Of a stretch of 64,000 nucleotides of DNA, positions 1-11,252 are shown piece by piece. The notes under the pieces were generated by a model. That model saw only the letters and a program-made list of their open reading frames with translations. It was not told where the DNA came from and did no database searches. The first letter of the stretch is position 1. Each line of letters opens with the position of its first letter. A program made the position numbers and the translations under genes. This DNA comes from Azadirachta indica (taxonomy: Eukaryota > Streptophyta > Magnoliopsida > Sapindales > Meliaceae), in NCBI GenBank assembly GCA_022749755.1, contig CM040440.1, positions 14,619,269-14,683,268 of the forward strand, in the 5' to 3' direction.

Positions 1-781
1 AGAAAGGTGTTAAGATGAAAATCTATGGCATTAAGATGAAAGGTGTTTAGGCTTGCCAATTATAGTCCACTTAAATTCTATGTTGATCGAAGTGACATTT
101 TAGAAGCTTTGCACTAAAATTGTATTTTGTGATAGTGCCAATCAAAATGCTCCTCTCCCTGTAGCAAACAAGCGATGAAACTTTCCCATAAACCAAAACA
201 AACTACGAAAGCTAATTTTTTATGTACAGATTATGCCAAGAAACCCATTTGACTCTTTAACTCCCTCTTCGTAAATAATGTCTATTGCACATGACATTTA
301 ATAGAAAAACCATTAACTCTTTAACTCTCTCTAACGTAAAAATTAAATCGAACTAACATAAATCGATTCACAAATTGGTATATTCTTTTTCAAACCGATA
401 GACAGATGAAAGTTGTTCAAAACAGAAGCACTTAGTATTTTTCTCTACCCCTAACACAGACATTATGGAGGAACCACATACCAAACTTAGATTCGGGGTT
501 TTTCAACATAGCTTCAGAGTATATACTTTACTCTAACTATCCACATTTTCAAACTACTAATAGCCAAATAACACAAATTGCGAGGAAACATCAGAATTCT
601 TTTATTTTCTAGACATATGATAATCATAGAAAACTTAAAAAAAAACAAGGCGGCTAATTTGCTGTTAAGATAGGGATATCATAAGTTACAATTCTATAAG
701 ATCCAGCTAGCATCTACTCAACTTGCAGTATACATTGCAGTGAAAAATTTGAAAGTGACCAAAAAAAAAAAAAAAGGGAAC
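1..781 (-). other. Probable intron 1 of the gene starting at 1038
   Basis: A+T-rich sequence with no recognisable exon on either strand. It follows directly after the donor at 782/781 and contains a poly-A run on the + strand at 761-775, which reads as a T-rich stretch in the sense strand. A short imperfect direct repeat (AAGATGAAA-type) lies in the first 50 bases. Confidence 0.4.
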
Positions 782-1038
782 CTGTGAGGAACAAGAGTAG
801 CAGCGAGGCCGTTCTGGAGGCGGATCTGAGCAGACTCAGCGGCAGAGACAGAGGGAAGATTGACATGAGTGGTCAAGAGAAGATTGCGGTGAATCAAAAA
901 ACCGGTGCGCGGGGCGGCATTGGCGGACGAGGAGATGGTGGCCAAAGCAGGACCTTTGCCGGAGAAAATGGCGGCTTTCATTCTCTCAGTTTTGGAGACG
1001 CCTTTGCAGAAACACCAAGACTCCCTCAACACTCCCAT
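782..1038 (-). CDS. First coding exon of a conserved plant protein, possibly trypsin-like fold (partial, continues past left edge)
   Basis: The exon encodes about 85 residues from an ATG at 1038 and ends at a good donor (CACAG|GTTCCC, cut after 782). The frame stays open beyond the donor but turns into a poly-F/V run, so the exon end is clear. The peptide is basic and Cys-containing near the N terminus, then has GFLIHRNLLLTTHVNLPS (residues about 47-64). This resembles the beta-strand plus TxxH segment around the catalytic His of trypsin-like peptidases. That family assignment is inference; no Asp or Ser motif is in view. The rest of the gene should lie left of position 1, because no further exon is recognisable in 1-781. 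The GC content of 784-1020 is well above the flanks, as expected of a real exon. Forward-strand frames across the same bases are shadows. Confidence 0.6.
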
Positions 1039-2500
1039 TGTAGAGTGCTTTGCTTCCCTTCCCTTCCCTTCCGTTACCTTCGTTGTTGGGTGTTAAGTGT
1101 TATGTTAGATACAAGTTGGATCTGTGAGTGTGTCTGCTTCTCTGCGTCGCATTTCAGGCAGCATTACAAATAAAAATGAGAACGATGGGATGTTCGTGAA
1201 TTAAGTAATAAAAAGCTGCTATTAATTATTATTATTATTATTTTAATTATGAGCGGCTTTGTGTAGTGTTTTTGAGCTGGAATTTGATTTTTCTTTTAAC
1301 AATGTATAAAAAAGAGAGAAGAAGAAACTTGGTGAGAAAGTGACGGAGAGGATAGAATTGACTAACTGTGACTACAAGAGAGTAGAGATGGGTAGGAGAA
1401 ATCCCAAAAGAAAAAATTAAAAAACTGAAAATATTTATAAAATTAAAATTATTCATGAATAGAATAGTTGGGTAATTGATGACCAAATTATCTTCAAACT
1501 TTCAAATGTCAATTATGTAGAAGAATAATTATCATTATTATTGTATTACATTGGCTTTTAAAAATTATAGTACAATCAAAGTATAAAATTACATGTTGCC
1601 CTTTACTGCTTGTTTGGTAATGAACGTAAAAGAAATTAATTAATTACCCCCATTTTTTTTTTCCAAGAAAACATTATGATTAAAATCATGCATCAATCAG
1701 ATGGAAGTGGGACCGTTTGCGTGTTCTGCTCTTTGAAACTTCATTTCATGTGATACAATAATTGCGCATCACTATGCATATGATAGCTTCACAAAACTGT
1801 AATGGAATCTACCCTCAAGAGTCTATCCCAAAATTTTTTAGAAAACAAATCCACGTATAGTAAAAAATTTCACCAGCTACAATTGATGAGATTCCAACAC
1901 ACTCTACGGGTGAGTTTGGTTGGCTAGCAAGCCAAACGCCTGATGGCTTGAGGAGAAAGCAACTTTGAATAGGCAATTATTGATCCTCGTTTGGGGGATA
2001 ATGATGCCTTTGCTTTGTAATTTTACATACAGATAATGATATGATTTGATAGGGTGTCCATAAATTAAAATAGTCGATATCACATGTACAAACATAAAAG
2101 AAACTTTAAAACTGATTGATATTGATATTGAAATTGACACTTCAATTCCAGTTGATGGATGGATGAATGGATGGTCAATGTTTTGAAACAGAAACAGAAA
2201 CAAAACAAAGACAAAAACCAGCTGGAGTTACACTACAGTCAGCTGTACTATATACTCGCAACACTTGAATTGCCAGATTAAATCCAACTCAATCCAAGGG
2301 CCCGATGAATGCGGTTACTGTCCACAGTGCATTGTTGCGATAACTTAAGAAAACCTGATGTATGATACATCAACTATAATGTACCACAACTCAACAAAAA
2401 CAATAGAACAAACTTGCAACCACCATGGTACAAAGTTAATCAGTATTTAGTCAAAATCCTTTTGTTAATGCAATGGTAATATGCGCGAAGACTTTCCTCC
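1039..2500. other. Intergenic: promoter side of the 1038 gene and 3' flank of DPMS3
   Basis: No coding exon recognised. The first 150 bases have normal GC and probably hold the 5' UTR and promoter of the reverse-strand gene starting at 1038. The rest is A+T-rich. The DPMS3 transcript probably ends somewhere in 2500-2750, but no polyadenylation signal was chosen. Confidence 0.4.
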
Positions 2501-2753
2501 ACTAGTTCTTAGTATATATACCCATTTGCCAATTTCTCAGCTTCACAATAGCCATTCATGCATGAAAACCTTTAAGAGGAATATGAAATTGAAACCCCAT
2601 AAAAAACAAATCGGTCAAAAATGTTTCTTCAAGTAGAAACACCTATTACTAAAAATAGTAATGGCAGGGCACCATTCAATTGGTGGATCAAGTAGAGTTC
2701 ATGAGATTTCACTCCTAGCCAAGGTCCTTTCACTGAAACCACTGTGTGATCCA

Positions 2754-4174
2754 TTAATCAGAACCAACATCAACGCCATTTTGCTTCAGGTACTCCTTTG
2801 CCTCTTTAATGTCCTGAACATAAATAAGATTTACAAATTGATACATAAGTCAAATCCTGATCAGAGGTATTATGGAACTTATGAGAAGGCATCAATTTTT
2901 AACCGAAAGGTTTAGCGGAACACATAACCAGATCTCTAGAAAAAAAATTATTACTATCACTCTCTTAATGGATTTGCACAACTCCATAAGCATTTCAAGT
3001 GCTCTCAAACAAAGTTACAACATTAGGCTGCACTTTGAATTGGGATAAAATTGAAGAAAACTGGACCTTTTCCCAATGTGCTTCTCTTTCTATGACCATG
3101 GTCAAACTCACTTAAACAATCTCTCATGAAACACTCAACAATCTTTTAGTGCATTAAACATTCTTTATGCCTAGAAATTCCAGGATTTGCAACAATTCAA
3201 AATTGGGGAATACTTCAGACCCTACACCATTGGTAACCGGGAAGCTTGTACGACATAATATATAAATTGGTTGACTCCAAAGGAATCCAAAACTTTCATC
3301 TCTGGGTTGAGAACCAAGGGCAATATCATTCAAACCATACATTGGCATTTAATGCATTCAATATTTGTCACAAGTAGACTCTAACAAAGTTTTGCCTTCA
3401 TCATTTTCTTTTCCAGAATTAACCGTATGCTACTAATACCAGTGAAGTTAAAACACAATCCTCATTCTTATGGTAAAGAGAATCAAGATAACTGGTAAAT
3501 TTTAGGACGCCAATGGCCTGCGTATTAAATACCAGTGAGCTTCTGTAAAAGTGGGAAAAATGGCAAGGTGATGCATTCAATCCAATCGTATGCATAATCA
3601 TTCGCAGCAAAGAAAAAAAAATATATCAACATTATGGCCATTCAGCCAAAAGAACAAAAAAGTAGTTGTGCTGTCTTCACCCTTCAAATTTGGAAGCATA
3701 TAAAACTTTAATATCAAATAAAAGGTCAGTATTCAGTGATTAAGGACAATTGATATTATTAGCCACATTGCACTAGTTGCCCAAAACCATGAAGGTAAAA
3801 TACCTGCTGCAATAGTACTGCTTCTTGAGGACAAGTTGGAAAACCGATCAAACCAATTCCAACCATTAATAAACCATAGCATCCTAGAGACACAACAAAA
3901 TAGATAGGCAACTGGCAAAAAAATAGCAAGAGGATAATTTAAACATTACCCAGTAAGGAAAATATAAAAGATTACAGGCATGAGCACAAATGCAAATGTG
4001 CATATACATATACACAAATATATGCATGCCCATACCAAAAAAAAAAAACTTAAGAAAAAGAAAACCACTCACCAACCACGTATGGCTTTGTGGGATTACA
4101 GATGTCTGCAAGAGACTGATCCAGAAGCCGGTGATGGCCACCAACAGAGTCAAGATCTTTACAACATGCTTCAT
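2754..4174 (-). CDS. DPMS3: Dolichol-phosphate mannosyltransferase subunit 3 (DPM3/DPMS3)
   Basis: Three exons: 4073-4174, 3804-3911 and 2754-2813, giving 270 nt and 89 aa, the length I recall for Arabidopsis DPMS3. Splice sites are TTG|GTGAGT, CCAG|TTG, CAG|GTATTT and TTCAG|GAC, all in phase. Landmarks in order are MKHVVKILTLLVAITGFWI (1-19), a second hydrophobic stretch IYFVVSLGCYGLLMVGIGL (37-55), then FPTCPQEAVLLQQ and a charged tail ending GVDVGSD. DPM3 is the small two-helix ER-membrane subunit that anchors and stabilises the catalytic subunit DPM1, which makes Dol-P-Man for N-glycans, GPI anchors and O-mannosylation. The ATG at 4174 is chosen; an upstream in-frame GTG (4201) lies in the leader. 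A probable 5'-UTR intron runs from a donor after 6289 to an acceptor before 4205. The family call is strong because the whole peptide matches. Confidence 0.93.
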
Positions 4175-4926
4175 TGAATTTGCAATGAAAAAGCGATCCA
4201 CAATCCTGGTTATGTTTCAAATGACTTAAAAATTTTAGGTTGAAACAAAATTTGATGGCATAAATGTAAATTATATTGCTAGCCTTGCACTTAATGTCAG
4301 TTAAGTGGTACAAAAGCTGCGAAGTGCATGCATCAAAGATTCAAGCACCAACAATAATCCTCATGCATGCAACCATATGCATGTACCCAATGCACCTCAT
4401 ATATACTATTCTGAAAAGAATCAAATTGTTGATTACACAATCACATACTGATGACAATAGAAGCATATGTAACAAAACAAACTTTTCTGGAAAATAGATA
4501 ATTAACTGTTAATGGCATCTCAAAATAAAATCACAGCTAATATCAACACTTTCACCATTTACAGTCTAAGAAAGAGGAACCCCAAAGGAATGTTAAGAAA
4601 CAGCAGGTAGAAATTTGATTGATTAAAAATAAACAACATATGAACAATAAATATTAATCTGCCACTTAAAACTCTAGCATGAAAAAATATCAGAACTATC
4701 AAAATTTAGATTGCACCTCAAACCATAACACATGTTATAGCAAATCTCTATTTAATTGTACTGCTGAAATCTCTGAAGTGTTACAAAAGGCAGTTGTCTG
4801 GCAAATACTGCCATTTTTCATCAGAGAGATCTTCACTTTGGGTCATCACTTAAGAAGCAAATCACATAAAGTGAAAAATGTACCAGAAAAGAAATACAAA
4901 GTTAAAAAGAAATCAGTTACCAGAAG

Positions 4927-5330
4927 CTGCCATCAGAAGGAATAGATCACATATAATAATTTCATGAATTCAATAAGAATGAAATTTCAAAGCCCTTGCA
5001 CAATATGTCAATCATCATCTGGCAGTCTAAATACAAAGTACAACATCTCCTAAATCTAAGTTATCCAGCATTTCGAGAAAAGAAAAAAAGAAATGAAAAG
5101 AAAAGAAATCCATGCAGCTACAGCAAAAATGGAACCTGAGAACAAGCCAGAACCAGAGCAAAAGTACTGTGAATTGAGAGAAACAAGCAATAGCATGAAT
5201 ACTATATAATGCAATCATACAGACACTGCCATCAGAAGGGATTGTAAATGAAATTTTCTCACAGTTCCCTTGCATTATAATATAGAATTATGGGACTCAA
5301 AGCCCTTGCGCAATGTCCCAAGCATCATTT
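4927..5330. repeat. Imperfect direct duplication inside the DPMS3 leader intron
   Basis: The segment starting CTGCCATCAGAAGG at 4927 recurs at 5226. The segment AAAGCCCTTGCRCAAT, with a following TCATCWTNTGGCAGT, occurs at about 4988 and again at about 5298. The spacing is 299-310 bp, so the copies have diverged by small indels. It probably arose from a local duplication of about 120 bp or more. Confidence 0.6.
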
Positions 5331-6288
5331 GGCAGTTGAAATTACTTGTACCACCCTAATCAACAAACTGGAACTTCAAATTTCATAGAGCACATCACAA
5401 TTTATATTCATGCTTTGTGACTCAACGGTCACTGTATGGTTATTCTGTACTCACTTATTTTGTAATTGCTTCCAATGACTCAAATCTCGTAAATCAGAAC
5501 AGGTGAATTAAGATATACCTGCAGCAATAGGCATATTACAATTAACAATTAAAGAAGTTGCAGACGCAGAAGCCCGTTCTACATAGAGTTTTGAAAAGTG
5601 ATATTAAAAAAGATGAAGAAGATAATTATTCTGTGGGCAAAACAGCACTTACATGCAAACCACAGGAGAATAGTGAACCAAGATCATATCAAAAATTTAT
5701 TACATTTTGACTTTCCATCAAATATAAATGAAAATGAGGCAGTCTTAGACACATGAGAAGCTATGTCAAAACAACGACGACAATTTATTTACTCTGATAA
5801 ACATTTACATATCATCAAAATGAAATGCAAAGATATTTAGCAATCAAATATGTACTAAACAGGTCATATATGGATCAGAAAGCTCAATAGCAGATCAAAT
5901 CAGATCACTACTAAAAAAGCCACGTCAAAACAATCTCAAAAAGGCATGTGCACAATTGATTGAAGCATGTCAGCTCTATTGCAAAATCTTACCTACATGA
6001 ATCACAAAAAAAAAAATAATTGAAAAATCTTCATCTTAAGCAGTTTATCCCCATGGATGGAGCCACATTAGGCCCACGATAAGCAGAAGCCCCAGCTGCA
6101 CTTACAAACTATCCTAAATATTTGTGTTTAATTAAAAAATGCTCCATCTCGAAACACATTACCCATTCTAGAATTTAAAAATATTTTTGTAAATCATCAA
6201 AAGTGTCCTAAATATTGTTACCTTGGTCAACTAGTGAAGCCTTACAAAGATTAAAACAATATAAACACAAAAAGAAAGAAAATAATAC

Positions 6289-6410
6289 CTCTTCTCAGAA
6301 GTAAACCCTAGCTCTGTTTCGTCCCACAGCCTCTTTCCTTATAAACAGAGATATAGGCTAGCCAAAGCAAATCGATTTTCCCAATCTCAATTCTCTCTCT
6401 CAAATTAAAC
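6289..6410 (-). other. Probable 5'-UTR exon and transcription start region of DPMS3
   Basis: On the reverse strand this stretch reads as a leader ending GAAGAG|GTATTATT, a plausible donor. Upstream (6300-6410) it is CT-rich and includes GCTAGGGTTTAC, a telo-box-like motif common in promoters of plant housekeeping genes. Linked to the DPMS3 coding exons it implies a leader intron of about 2.08 kb (acceptor AACCAG|GATTG at 4206/4205). The join is inference; extra UTR exons could exist. Confidence 0.45.
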
Positions 6411-6433
6411 CAACGATCAGGGTCCCAAAAAAA

Positions 6434-7678
6434 GGGAAAATGCCCATAACCCCCCTAAGGTTTAGGCTAACTACTCAATTCTCCCCTTAGGTTTTAAAAA
6501 TGCCCGTTACCCCCTGTCTCTATTTTTCTTCCAACTTTGCCCCTACTAATCCATCTCGAACCACCAAATCAAATGAAACCAAAATCACCAAATCGAACCA
6601 TTATTTCAATATTCAAATATATATAATTTATATTTTTTAGTTTAAAATAATTTAGATTTAATAATTAAAATTAAACATATATATTTTATATTATTAATTA
6701 TTTATAAATAATAACAATTATATATAGAAGTTCAATATATTTTTGAAATTTTAAATTTTTTTAAAAAATAAATAATTTATAATCAAATTGATATTATAAA
6801 ATTTTAAAAAATTAAATAATAATAATTATATGTAAAAATTATATGCATTTTTTAACTTTTAAAATTAATTTTTTAAAAAAATAAATTGTTTTATAATTAA
6901 ATTTATTTATTAGAAATAACTCAAATTTAATAATTATAATTAGCTTATATAAATTTAATTATTAGCTTATTTGAAACATGATTTATCAATTAATTTAAGA
7001 ATAATTTTAACTTAAAAATAATTTTTTAATTTTAACTTTAATTTTAAAAAATTTTTAATAATTTTTAATAATTGTTTTCAATTATAATTTTAGAAATTTA
7101 TAAAAAATTCTAAATAAAAAATTATAATTAAAAATTATTATTAAAAATTATTATTCAGTTATAATAATTAACAAAATTATAATTATTAGAAATTATTAAA
7201 AATATTTATAATTAAAAAATTAATTTTAAAAGTTTCAAAAATTATATTTAACTTATGTATATAATTATTATTATTATGTAATTTTTAAATTCTTATAATA
7301 TAGATTTGATTATAAATATACTTATTTTTTAAAATTTTTTTAAATTTCAAAAAATATATTTAACTTTTACATATAATTGTTATTATTTAACAATTATTTA
7401 ATAATATAAATTATGTATATGTATTTTAATATTAAATTATTTTAAACTAAAAAATATAAATTATTATACATATATTTGAATTTTAAAAGTATGGTTGAGT
7501 TTGGTGATTTAAATATTCGGTTTTTTAGTTTCGGTTCGGTTTGATTTGCTGGTTCAAGTGGGTTTATGTAAGGGTAAAGTTGAAAGAAAAATAGAAATAG
7601 GGGATAAGGGGTATTTCTGAAACTTTAGGGGGCAATTGAGTAGTTAGCTCAGACCTTAGGGGTAACGGGCATTTTCCC
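6434..7678. mobile_element. Fold-back element with very long terminal inverted repeats (1.25 kb)
   Basis: The left end GGGAAAATGCCCATAACCCC and the right end, which on the reverse strand begins GGGAAAATGCCCGTTACCCC, are inverted repeats. The match continues through CTAACTACTCAATT, TTTTTCTTYCAACTTT, a CAAATCAAA motif and ATATAATTTATATTTTTTAG, covering at least 200 bp per arm. The A+T-rich middle is also largely self-complementary. No coding capacity. A clear target duplication was not found: the flanks are A-runs on the left and TAAAAAGAG on the right. It lies between the DPMS3 leader exon and the FHA2 start, which are divergently transcribed. Long TIRs suggest a Mutator-like or fold-back non-autonomous element; the superfamily is inference. 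Confidence 0.8.
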
Positions 7679-7949
7679 TAAAAAGAGCACAAATTTAACA
7701 TGGCTAGGATTCCGAATTGACATAAATGCCCTCACTTTGAGTCAGAAGTAGATGGGTAAAATTGTCCACTCACTTCCCTCCCCTTGCCTTCGGATTCCCA
7801 ATCTGGGACAATCAGAACCCTAATTCCAAGATCAAAAGTGCATCCAAACGCGCCTGTGACTCCCGAACCAAACAAATAAGCCTCCGATCATACCATTCGT
7901 CTGCCAATCGGGGACTCTGAATTGTAATTCTGTCTCTAGAACTAAACCC

Positions 7950-10647
7950 ATGGGCACAATAAGCGGAAACGATGTCGAAGCAGGCTTTGCCAAGCTGCAA
8001 GGCGAGGATTTCGAGTACTACATGCAGACTTACTCCATAATTCTTGGCCGAAACTCGAAGAAATCGACCGTCGACGTCGACTTATCCAGCTTGGGAGGCG
8101 GCATGAATATTTCCCGCCACCACGCGCGCATCTTCTACGACTTCGCACGCCGACGTTTTGCTCTCGAAGTCCTCGGCAAGAACGGGTGCCTGGTCGAAGG
8201 CGTTCTCCATCTTCCGGGTAATCCTCCTGTAAAATTAGATTCCCAAGACTTATTGCAAATTGGAGACAAAGAGTTTTACTTTCTCTTGCCTGTAAGAAGT
8301 ATTTTGGGAGGCCCAATAGGGCCGAGGCATTATGTGGGATCCGCGGTGGTTCCGCATTACGGCTATGGTGGGGCCGGGCCGGAGGTCGGTAGGATGGGGG
8401 GCCCGGTGTCTGTTTCATCGGCATCGGCCAAGAAAGGGAGAGGGAGAGACTATTATGAGGAGGATGATTACGAGGAAGAAGAAGAGGGCACTAGTGGGAA
8501 GAAGATTAGGAGAGAAGGAGGCTTTGATGGTGGCTATGGCAGCAAGCCTGGGTTGGCCGGAGGAGCACTGAGTTAGTACTCATTTGATTTTTTTTTTTTC
8601 TTTTTCTGATGGGATATTATTTTATTAGTTAATCAAAAGAAAGAAAAATTTTAGTACATGGAATGTTATTAATTATATTAGTTTTAACTTTTATTTATGG
8701 GATTCTGTGATTATCATACATATTATTCTAAATGGAAAATTTTTTTGGTGTAAGGTGGTTATGTCACTTGATATTTCAATTTCTTGGGTGTCATTTTCTT
8801 TTGATAATTAATCCAGCGGAAATGGTTCAACTTGAATTATATGATGTGGTATTAAAAAAAAAATAATATGGTTCTACTTGTTGCATTAGGATCATTATCA
8901 GTAGTGTTTTGATGAAGTTTGTATTTTTTTGAGACCTTGATTTTGTGGTGGTATTTTGTTGGCATTATTGCCTATGCCTAATGTGTAGTCATAGAACTCC
9001 TCAAAAATTGTTTTCAAGTGTGTGCCTATGGGTTCATTTTCTGTCGTGAACCGAGCACTTTCGTTATTAGCTTCTTCAGAATAATAACAGAACTTATATC
9101 AAATTGTAACCGGCATTACATACTTGTATTTCAAAGCCACAGTGTACCGATATCATAGGACTTATAGTTGATTAGCACAGAGCTTGCTGTGTGGCTTTTG
9201 TATAACCTTCTTATCTAGTTTTTGCCACCCCAGTTCTCTTCTGTTCTTGATATCTTCTTGTTTTATGCATTATTGAAAAAATTAGCCTTTATCTTTTTAT
9301 TTTTTGCACTGACATGAATTTTTCTGGGGAACTTCTTACAATACAATCAAATCAGTGTCCAAGTAATTGTTTTTGAGGTTTTGTCTCTTAATTCGGTGAT
9401 TTCTTGTCCTATACAATCACATGAGTGTTCTCAGAGCACTTCCATCCCTCTGTTTTAACTTTTTCCAGTACCTCCACGTTCTTTCAATTCACACATAGGT
9501 CTAAATATGCTCTCTCCCTGGCATGATATCATGTCCAGTTCCTGCAGAGAAGAAGGGAGAGGGAAGATCAAGGGTTGATCGTGAATCTGACAATCAGCAG
9601 CTTCTGCAGTTGGAAGAAAAGGATGTGGTGTCATCTGTAGCAACTGTACTTTCTGATCTTTGTGGCCCTGGAGAATGGATGCCTATGGAGAAACTTTATA
9701 CTGAGGTTAGGGTGTTTCTTTTGCCTTTCAATATGTTTAACAGTTAAACAATATTTAGGAGATGTGAATGGTCTTTGTTACATCAAACTTTATATCTGCA
9801 TTTTTTGTTGTGTTGAAATATCTTTTCCTGTTTGCTTAATGTCTAGTACCTAGAAAGAGTTTCTGTTGTTCTAAACTTGAGTTATTGATAAAATTTTGTC
9901 AGGCTTAATGCTCTTTTATATTCTTGGATGCACTTTTAACGGATTTTGCTGGCACCACTAATTACTTTGATTTACATGTTTCTAGTTTTATTTCCCTATT
10001 ATCGGTGATAAGTGCCAGAAACTGGGCTGTGATTCATATTTCCTTTGGCCCTACTTTTAAGTTGTATATTATTTAAGTTAAAATTCAGGCATTAAACTCT
10101 GATTTTCTTAGAATTTTAGGGGTGTTATATCACAAGGCTAGGACCAGTGGACTACTATATTCATGCATTTTGAACTTTCTGTTTCTTCAAAAATATTTTC
10201 AGAGGCATTCATAGACTTTGATTTTTAACAGCGTTGCCCTTCAAAGGACTACATAGCATCTAATGTAATCCTCTCTTTGCTGTTTTGGTTGTTTGAGTTT
10301 TACTATTTTCTACACTACAATCCATAATTGTTAAACATTTTATCTTACTGGTCCTTTTCGCCGTCTTTTTCTATCTTATCTGGGTTTACTTCCACGCTTG
10401 ATGTTTGAACATCGGGTATTTCTCTTCTCTTGTTCAGTTGGTGGAGCAGTATGGTAATGTCTGGCATCACACTCGAGTGAGGAGATATCTCACAGCTGAG
10501 GAGTGGCCTGTTCCAGAATCAAAAGAAAAACCATGGTACGGCCTACTGATGTTGCTGAGAAAATACCCAGAACACTTTGTAATCAACACGAGGTCTAAGG
10601 GCAGAGTAACATTGGAGTTTGTGTCCCTGGTCTCCCTGCTTTCCTGA
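7950..10647 (+). CDS. FHA2: FHA domain-containing protein (FHA2-like)
   Basis: Three exons: 7950-8571, 9539-9705 and 10438-10647, giving 999 nt and 332 aa. Junctions are CTGA|GTTAGT, GTCCAG|TTCC, ACTGAG|GTTAGG and GTTCAG|TTGG, all in phase. The FHA domain spans about residues 28-113 with its phosphothreonine-binding signatures: GRNS (33-36), SRHHARI (55-61) and NG (78-79). After it comes a Gly/Pro-rich linker, a run of Asp/Glu (about 170-179) beside KKIRR (184-188, possible NLS), and a C-terminal block from about 225 (EKDVVSSVATVLSDLCGPGE onward) that looks like a winged-helix fold. Domain order and length fit plant FHA2-type proteins, related to Fhl1-like regulators. A nuclear role is inferred from the family. 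The A-rich leader context makes ATG 7950 the natural start. It is convergent with the PRAT gene downstream. Confidence 0.9.
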
Positions 10648-11252
10648 GCACCACTCACTCTTTCCTCTCACCCTAATCATCTAAGAAGTAGTTAATTGTG
10701 AAGTGGAAACATGACAGGCTGTTGATTTTGATAGTGTTGTGATTTGTGGTTTAAGTGTCACGGCTTGGAAAGAAAATTTAAATTATGTGGTCATTCATGC
10801 TTCTCTTTGACATGATTTCATTGTATATGGTAATGTTAAAGTAATGGAAATTTGTAGTTGTAAACCTTGTGAAGAGCCAAAGTGCCTGCCTTTCTGTGAA
10901 CCTTCTAGGTGTCTTGGGAGACTGAAGCCTTAACTTTACAGTTTTCCTTCTGCCACTTATCAAAAGTTAAAAGTTTTGTCATGGAAAAGCTAAATGTTAA
11001 TATTCGCCTTGCAGCAATCTTGCTGCTATAAAATAATCCAATTATATATCACATAACCCCAAACTCTTTTTTTTGTTTTCCCTCTTTTTTCTTTCAATTT
11101 TTCTCAGAATCTAACTGCTACTAGTACAAATATCAGCAGTGGATCAACTAAAACAAAATCCACACCAGTTTAACAAAGAGTGCCCAGAAACAAACATTAT
11201 TCAGTAGACAAGAGAAAACAAAATTCAATGCAAAGTAACGCGAACACGTTTA
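10648..11252. other. 3' flanks of two convergent genes
   Basis: No exon recognised. The stretch holds the 3' UTR of the FHA2-like gene on the left and that of the reverse-strand Tim17/22/23 gene on the right, including a T-rich run at about 11065-11100. Confidence 0.5.

Noticed and set aside
4175..4201. Upstream GTG-initiated extension of DPMS3 (MDRFFIANS)
   Set aside because: A GTG start is not expected in a plant nuclear gene, and family members start at the Met of MKHVVK.
7942..8424. 160-aa reverse-strand frame over the FHA exon
   Set aside because: Shadow of the FHA2-like exon; Arg/Pro-rich composition comes from the opposite strand's codons.
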